Positions 60,040 through 64,000 of a DNA stretch of 64,000 nucleotides are shown here, piece by piece. The stretch is from the NCBI RefSeq assembly GCF_000025545.1, contig NC_013930.1:176257-240256 (forward strand). Direction: 5' to 3'. The position numbers were made by a program, and so were the translations under genes. The DNA comes from Thioalkalivibrio sp. K90mix. GTDB lineage: Bacteria > Pseudomonadota > Gammaproteobacteria > Ectothiorhodospirales > Ectothiorhodospiraceae. The notes beneath the pieces are model-generated. The model made no database searches. It was not told the origin of the DNA and worked only from the letters and a program-made list of their open reading frames with translations. How positions within the stretch are numbered: the first letter of the stretch is position 1; each line of letters starts with the position of its first letter.

Positions 60040-60227
60040 ATGAAGAACGGATTCAGAGTTTGATTGCGCAGAAGGAAGCGCGCGAGTCGATCTATGGTGC
60101 GGCGTCGCCGACTCGAGGGCGGAAGAAGTTGCTTCATCAGGAAGCGCGTCGCCGACTGCTCCGAGGGCAGGCGATGGGGAATCGAGGTCGTCCCGCTCTG
60201 AAGGTCGTGCAGGGAGGGGGTGAATGA
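60036..60227 (+). CDS. Small basic protein, 63 residues
   Basis: The ATG overlaps the preceding stop (ATGA), and its own stop overlaps the next start. The product is basic and helical, with KLLHQEARRRLLRG. The tight packing suggests a real gene of the same operon, possibly DNA-binding. Confidence 0.6.
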   Translation: MNEERIQSLIAQKEARESIYGAASPTRGRKKLLHQEARRRLLRGQAMGNRGRPALKVVQGGGE

Positions 60228-60661
60228 TGGGTGGAGTGATGACGATGGGCATGGGGTTGCGAGACGGCGTGGAGCGCGGCGGTCAGACCGAGAAGGCCTG
60301 GAAGCCGGCGGAGGGTTCGTTGGATCTAGGGGTGGGTCGATCGGGTGTGCTCAAGGAGCATCTCGTGCGCGAGTTTGCCGACCTTCCCTCGTTCGGAACC
60401 GACACGCTGGAGTATCGGGTGTTTGATCTGGAGGAGGATCGATCCTTCCGGGTGGTTCATCTGCGTACGAAGAATCGTGTCGTGCGGTTGTTGGCGGCTC
60501 ACCAGCCGGTCGTTGGTCGCGCCCTGTTGCGAGCGGACGGGAAGATCATGCCGTTCCCGGGCTGGCGGATGCGTATCGCGCCGGGTGTTCTGGGTGCGCT
60601 ATGGGTTGCGACGGTAGAGCAGATGGAAGTTGCACGAGAACATTTCGGGCGGGCACGGTAG
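60224..60661 (+). CDS. Hypothetical 145-residue protein
   Basis: It starts in the overlap with the preceding gene, after AGGGAGGGGG. The product has LEYRVFDLEEDRSFRVVHL and GWRMRIAPGVLGALWVATVE. It is soluble and mixed-charge. No family is recognised. Position links it to the MobI-like gene. Confidence 0.55.
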   Translation: MMGGVMTMGMGLRDGVERGGQTEKAWKPAEGSLDLGVGRSGVLKEHLVREFADLPSFGTDTLEYRVFDLEEDRSFRVVHLRTKNRVVRLLAAHQPVVGRALLRADGKIMPFPGWRMRIAPGVLGALWVATVEQMEVAREHFGRAR

Positions 60662-60710
60662 ATCCGCCAGCACCGCGGCCGGCGGTGCGATGTCGCAAGG
60701 AGGCGATTCG

Positions 60711-61127
60711 ATGTCGAAAGAAAACATTCGAGCAGAGTTCTCGACCGACCGGGACGGTTGGGGTTGGCTTCAGGATCAGATGACCCGTGGGCGCCCTGGT
60801 CTTCACACGATGGCGGCCCTGGTGGGGGCGATGGTCGCGCTTGCTATCACAGCGCTCGTGGAAGGCAGTGTGCGTTTCGAGCAGCTTGCGCTGGTGGGGG
60901 TCGGTTTAGTCTGCTACGTCCTGCTGAGTCTCGTGGCAGCGCTGGGTCGTCAGGCCGATGGTGTTGTCGAGCATGGTGGATGTGCGGCGACGGCCTTGCC
61001 GGTTTTCGTGAGCGCCTGCGTGATCGGTCTTGGGTTGACGCAGGTGGTTGCGGGCATGGTTGTAGCGTCCGCCCTGGTGCCGATGGTGGCGCTGATGATG
61101 GTGGCGGATCGCTTCTGCTCGAAGTAG
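60711..61127 (+). CDS. Four-helix membrane protein, 138 residues
   Basis: The ATG at 60711 follows AAGGAGG; an ATG at 60690 is less well placed. After a charged start there are four hydrophobic segments (MAALVGAMVALAITALV, LALVGVGLVCYVLLSLVAAL, ALPVFVSACVIGLGLTQVVA and VASALVPMVALMMVA). It could be an entry-exclusion or similar envelope protein, but nothing specific shows it. Confidence 0.65.
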   Translation: MSKENIRAEFSTDRDGWGWLQDQMTRGRPGLHTMAALVGAMVALAITALVEGSVRFEQLALVGVGLVCYVLLSLVAALGRQADGVVEHGGCAATALPVFVSACVIGLGLTQVVAGMVVASALVPMVALMMVADRFCSK

Positions 61128-61142
61128 CGGTTTGCGACCTGG

Positions 61143-61155
61143 GAAACGACCTTTG
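61143..61155 (+). promoter_or_regulatory. Shared motif GAAACGACCTTTG (copy 3)
   Basis: Identical 13-base copies lie at 43022-43034 and 45574-45586, each in a control region and in the same orientation. This copy lies about 165 bases before ssb. Confidence 0.6.
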
Positions 61156-61237
61156 CGGGTGTCAGTCTCGCGCGCGTAGGATGGAAGCTGATAGAAGCCC
61201 GACGCTGGGGTAACAAGCGACCGGGCCTTTCGGCCTT

Positions 61238-61317
61238 TTCCCACCGGGGAGATTCATCATTCCCCGAGTGGGAAGGATGCGTCTCCCCTTCTCAACCAGA
61301 GATAGGAGACGTTTTCC
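61238..61317 (+). promoter_or_regulatory. RBS-masking leader before ssb
   Basis: The ribosome site GGAGACG (61305-61311) can pair with CGTCTCC (61280-61286). The same segment, as TCTCCCC (61282-61288), can instead pair with GGGGAGA (61246-61252). A third option pairs TTCCCAC-GGGGA (61238-61250) with TCCCC-GTGGGAA (61261-61274) and would free TCTCCCC. These are mutually exclusive folds. Confidence 0.6.
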
Positions 61318-62076
61318 ATGATGACGACAGACAGTAACTTCACGTTGCTGGGGGAGCTCGGGGTTCACCCCGAACCCCTGAATATCCGGAGCGGTACCGC
61401 AGTGCGGTTGTCCATCGCTCAGGATAAGCCGGGAGGTGACCGTGGCTGGATCAAGGTCATCGCTTTCGGCAAGGCGGCTGAGGCTGCGCTCTCGTACGCC
61501 AGGAAAGGTGCTCTTGTCTCTGTGAAGGGACACATGGAGCCCAAGCGTATCGAGGTTCATGGCACCACCCTTACGACCGTTACCCTGATTGGGGAGCACA
61601 TTCGCGTCGTACGGGCGGCTGTCGATCCTGATGACGGCGTTATCCAGGGCTTGGAGGATTCCGGGTCTGAAGGCAACACGGAGCCCACCCCAGAAACGAA
61701 GCCCAAACCGGATCCGGTTGCGGTGGCGCAGCAAGCGCCCCCGGTGACCGGTGTCGGGATGAGCTTCAATTTTGGTCAGGGTTCTGACTCAGGTTTTGCG
61801 TCAAGCTCACCGCGCCGGGAACGGCGTTCACCACCCTCCCCTGAGCCCTCAACCTCTGTAGAGCGCAAAGAGCCGGTCTACCGCACGTCGGAGGAATCGC
61901 GTTCACCGCGGTTTCAGCCACGCGTGGTTACGGCTGAGGAGCGTATGCAGGAACTCGAGCGTTCAGGAGAAACCACCCATGAGCCGCAAGAGCGGTCGAA
62001 ACCTTCCCTGGGAAAGCCCCCCCGTCCGGCCCCTGCCAAGCAGCAGGAGCCGCCGCTGGGTTTTCGGTGGGAATAG
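61318..62076 (+). CDS. SSB-like single-stranded DNA-binding protein with atypical tail
   Basis: The 252-residue protein has an N-terminal OB-fold: VRLSIAQDKPGGDRGWIKVI, AFGKAAEAALSYARKGALVS and VKGHMEPKRIEVHGTTLTT. A long disordered Pro/Ser/Glu-rich tail follows. The usual acidic C-terminal tip that recruits partners is missing; the protein ends PPLGFRWE. It likely protects transferred single strands. The altered tip suggests different partners. An IS element is inserted just downstream. Confidence 0.8.
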   Translation: MMTTDSNFTLLGELGVHPEPLNIRSGTAVRLSIAQDKPGGDRGWIKVIAFGKAAEAALSYARKGALVSVKGHMEPKRIEVHGTTLTTVTLIGEHIRVVRAAVDPDDGVIQGLEDSGSEGNTEPTPETKPKPDPVAVAQQAPPVTGVGMSFNFGQGSDSGFASSSPRRERRSPPSPEPSTSVERKEPVYRTSEESRSPRFQPRVVTAEERMQELERSGETTHEPQERSKPSLGKPPRPAPAKQQEPPLGFRWE

Positions 62077-62163
62077 CGCATTCCGCGCTTCTTTAGCCCC
62101 TCCTTGAAGTGGTCCAATGACAGCGGACACCCCAGTTAAGCCACACTAGATGGGTAACTGGAG

Positions 62164-62469
62164 GTGAATGTGAGCAAGCAGAGACGAGCGCGATACAGCC
62201 GGGAGTTCAAGGCCAACGCGATTGCGATGGTCGAGAGCCAGGGCTATGGCTGCACGGAGGCGGCCCGGCGGCTCGGGATCAACCGGAGCATGCTGTCCCG
62301 CTGGCAGCGTGAGGCGCGGCGCAAGGCGGCCGGCGAAGCCGTTACTGAGCCGGCCTCGAACGGTCAGGAACAGGAGTTGCGGCGGCTGCGCGAGGAGAAT
62401 CGGCGGCTGCGGGAAGAGCGGGCCATCTTAAAAAAGGCGGCGGCCTTCTTCGCCAACGAGTCGGACTGA
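62164..62469 (+). CDS. IS3-family transposase OrfA
   Basis: The 101-residue protein has a helix-turn-helix (REFKANAIAMVESQGYG, TEAARRLGINRSMLSRWQRE) and a leucine-zipper-like helix (LRRLREENRRLREERAIL). It binds the ends of the element. The slippery run A AAA AAG (62430-62436) is in the correct frame for -1 shifting into orfB. Confidence 0.93.
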   Translation: MNVSKQRRARYSREFKANAIAMVESQGYGCTEAARRLGINRSMLSRWQREARRKAAGEAVTEPASNGQEQELRRLREENRRLREERAILKKAAAFFANESD

Positions 62470-63323
62470 GATATCGGTTCATTGAGGCGGAGAAGGCGAA
62501 CCATGCGGTGACCCTGCTGTGCCGGACCCTGCGGGTCTCCCGGAGTGGATTCTACCAATGGCGCCAGCGCGAGGATGCGGCTGATCCGATCCATGCCGAG
62601 CTGCTGTGGCATGTGCGTTCGGTGGACCAGCACTTACGCCACCGAGCGGGGAGCCGCCGGATGGCATATGAGCTGCGCCAACGGGACTTTGCCGTGGGAC
62701 GGCACCGGGCTCGGAGCCTGATGCGGGAAGCCGGTCTCGAGTGTCAGCAGCGCCGTCGGCGGTGGATCTCGACGACCGACAGTCAGCACCGCTTACCGGT
62801 GGCCCCGAACGTGCTGCGGCGCCAGTTCCGGGCTGAAGGGCCCAACGAGATCTGGGTGGCCGATATCACGGCGCTGTGGACCTTCGAAGGCTGGGTCTAT
62901 CTGGCGGCGATCCTGGACCTGTATGACCACCAGGTCATCGGTTATGCCCTGGCCGACGGCATGCCGGTGGAGCTGACCCTGGAGGCGCTGGAGATGGCGG
63001 TCCGGCACCGGCGACCGGCGCCGGGGCTCATCCATCACTCGGATCAGGGTAGCCAGTATGCCGCCACGCGCTACCAGGAACGGCTGGATGCGTTGGGCTT
63101 CGTGCCCTCCATGAGCCGCAAGGGCAACTGCTGGGACAACGCGGTGATGGAGCGCTTCTTCGGCGCACTGAAAAGCGAGTGGACCGACGCCCGGACCTAC
63201 CGTACCCGCGAGGCCGCCCGACTGGATGTCGTGGAGTACATCGAAATGCAGTACAACAGCGTCCGACCCCACACGGCCCTGGGCCAACTTACCCCCCGGG
63301 AGTGGGAAAAGGCTGTTGCTTAG
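62436..63323 (+). CDS. IS3-family transposase OrfB (expressed as OrfAB by -1 frameshift)
   Basis: The frame is open from the slippery site; LRYRFIEAEKANHAVTLLCR lies upstream of the first possible start (CTG/ATG region near 62508), so the natural product is the OrfAB fusion. The DDE catalytic residues are in VWVADITALWT, HHSDQGSQY and CWDNAVMERFFG. It performs copy-out transposition. Confidence 0.92.
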   Translation, partial: GGGLLRQRVGLRYRFIEAEKANHAVTLLCRTLRVSRSGFYQWRQREDAADPIHAELLWHVRSVDQHLRHRAGSRRMAYELRQRDFAVGRHRARSLMREAGLECQQRRRRWISTTDSQHRLPVAPNVLRRQFRAEGPNEIWVADITALWTFEGWVYLAAILDLYDHQVIGYALADGMPVELTLEALEMAVRHRRPAPGLIHHSDQGSQYAATRYQERLDALGFVPSMSRKGNCWDNAVMERFFGALKSEWTDARTYRTREAARLDVVEYIEMQYNSVRPHTALGQLTPREWEKAVA

Positions 63324-63418
63324 AATGGGTGTCCGTTCTCACTTGACCAGAACACCTCGGGTTTTGTGCTTATTCAGCGGTCCCGGTGGAGCGGGGTCGC
63401 ATGTTCAGGAGAAACACC

Positions 63419-63889
63419 ATGCGAAAGATGAAGCTCGTGATTGTTGTTCTGGCATCCCTGGTGATGGTCGGTTGTGCGAATACGCCGATCGGCAGCGGGG
63501 ACTACTCCGTCAATCAGGCCCGGACTCCGGGTACCGTTGTGAACGGAACCGTGACTGATATCCGTAGTGTTCGGGTCCAGGAGGACTCGCGTGCGGGTCA
63601 GCGTGGAACCATTGGCGCCATTGCCGGTGCTGCGGCGGGAGCTGCGGTAGGCAACCAGGTAAGCGATGGTGCGACGCGACGGATCGCGCAGACCGCGGCA
63701 GCAGCGGCGGGATCGGCGATTGGCTCTCGAGCTGATCAGCGGATGGCGCAGCAGCAAGGATTGGAGCTCCAGGTAGAGCTTGAAGACGGTCGCCAGGTGG
63801 TTGTCACCCAGGGCGTCGACCAATCCTTCGGTGTAGGTCAGCCGGTCCGGTTGATTCGTCACGGAAACACCTACCGGGTCACCCAGTAG
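63419..63889 (+). CDS. Glycine-zipper outer-membrane lipoprotein (SlyB/Pcp-like)
   Basis: The ATG at 63419 follows CAGGAG. The 156-residue protein has a lipobox VGCAN (Cys 20). A glycine-zipper region follows (GAIAGAAAGAAVGNQVSDG and AAAAGSAIGSRA), then a short beta domain with LEVQ-like and QVVVTQGVDQSFGVGQPV segments. SlyB-type lipoproteins stabilise the outer membrane. On a plasmid it may help to protect the envelope or limit mating. The IS element has probably cut its original upstream region. Confidence 0.85.
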   Translation: MRKMKLVIVVLASLVMVGCANTPIGSGDYSVNQARTPGTVVNGTVTDIRSVRVQEDSRAGQRGTIGAIAGAAAGAAVGNQVSDGATRRIAQTAAAAAGSAIGSRADQRMAQQQGLELQVELEDGRQVVVTQGVDQSFGVGQPVRLIRHGNTYRVTQ

Positions 63890-64000
63890 GAGCTTGATCG
63901 CGGGCCTGTCCCGCGTAAACTTCACCCCGGTCGGGTTGGCGGCACCTTGAGTCTCCCGGTTGAACCGGGGATCATGGCCTCCGCCAGCCTTGCTGGTTCA
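63890..64000. other. Right-edge region
   Basis: GCGGG-CCTGT-CCCGC at about 63901-63916 is a small hairpin without a T run. No ORF is supported in the last 110 bases. Confidence 0.4.

Larger units (their letters stand above)
62105..63354 (+). mobile_element. IS3-family insertion sequence, 1250 bp, intact
   Basis: The ends are imperfect inverted repeats beginning TG and sharing TGGTC and CGGACACCC. The sequence CCT lies directly outside each end (62102-62104 and 63355-63357), a 3-base target duplication. OrfA and orfB are both intact with a programmed frameshift site. It separates ssb from the next gene. Confidence 0.93.

Noticed and set aside
1..64000. tRNA, rRNA or tmRNA genes
   Set aside because: No cloverleaf or rRNA-like stretch was recognised on either strand by eye; a covariance-model search was not possible.

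Overview
The window looks like part of a large conjugative plasmid, or a plasmid-like integrative element, from a halophilic or haloalkaliphilic gammaproteobacterium. The reasons are moderately high GC, many very acidic secreted proteins, a ParA/ParB/parS partition locus, conjugation genes, an IS3-family insertion sequence and no rRNA, tRNA or core metabolic genes. An Ectothiorhodospiraceae-type host (for example Thioalkalivibrio-like) is an inference only. No relaxase, coupling protein VirD4, VirB11 or prepilin peptidase was found here. They may lie outside the window or on the chromosome. Region 1 (0-19.8 kb, all plus strand) is a nearly continuous run of a type IV secretion system (VirB4, B5, B6, B8, B9, B10 and a VirB1 transglycosylase) followed by a type IVb pilus operon of the R64/TCP kind (TcpQ-domain protein, secretin PilN, PilO, PilP, ATPase PilQ, PilR, major pilin PilS, tip pilin PilV). 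It ends with three secreted proteins carrying Pro-Glu rods and cysteine repeats. Region 2 (19.8-28.6 kb) holds a tyrosine recombinase, a DUF559-type nuclease, a LysM protein, CsrA, a Tus-like replication-terminator protein, a c-di-GMP phosphodiesterase (EAL), small membrane proteins and a UvrD/Rep helicase. It also has an intergenic DnaA-box palindrome and a pair of 14-bp inverted repeats that could be the sites of the Tus homologue. Region 3 (28.6-42.8 kb) is the most unusual part. It has a second, divergent pilus-like module: a secretin lipoprotein with a C-terminal OmpA-like domain, two inner-membrane accessory proteins, five leaderless pilin-like proteins, an ATPase and a GspF-type platform protein. 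Facing it on the minus strand is a third, partial module with another ATPase and paralogues of the accessory proteins. Both ATPases start with what looks like a tandem MshEN c-di-GMP-binding domain. A diguanylate cyclase with an intact GGEEF and I-site follows at 43.1 kb, so the element appears to carry cyclase, phosphodiesterase and receptors of one c-di-GMP circuit. Three otherwise unrelated secreted proteins (19.0, 40.7 and 54.9 kb) share the motif HRVVI immediately after the signal-peptide cleavage region. I propose that this is a common export or docking tag for the pilus-like machinery. Region 4 (44.4-57 kb) is a DNA-processing block: a RecB/Cas4-like PD-(D/E)XK nuclease, a CobS/MoxR-like AAA+ ATPase, a DUF3150 protein, a CobT-like VWA protein with 18 GGDEA repeats, and a Toprim primase-like protein. 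Several of these genes, and ssb further on, are preceded by mutually exclusive hairpins placed directly before the ribosome binding site. They look like attenuators or RBS-masking leaders. Region 5 (57-64 kb) holds parA, parB, four parS-like palindromes, an iteron-like or oriT-like cluster of inverted repeats, a MobI-like gene with small companion genes, ssb, an intact IS3-family element with a 3-bp target duplication, and a glycine-zipper lipoprotein.
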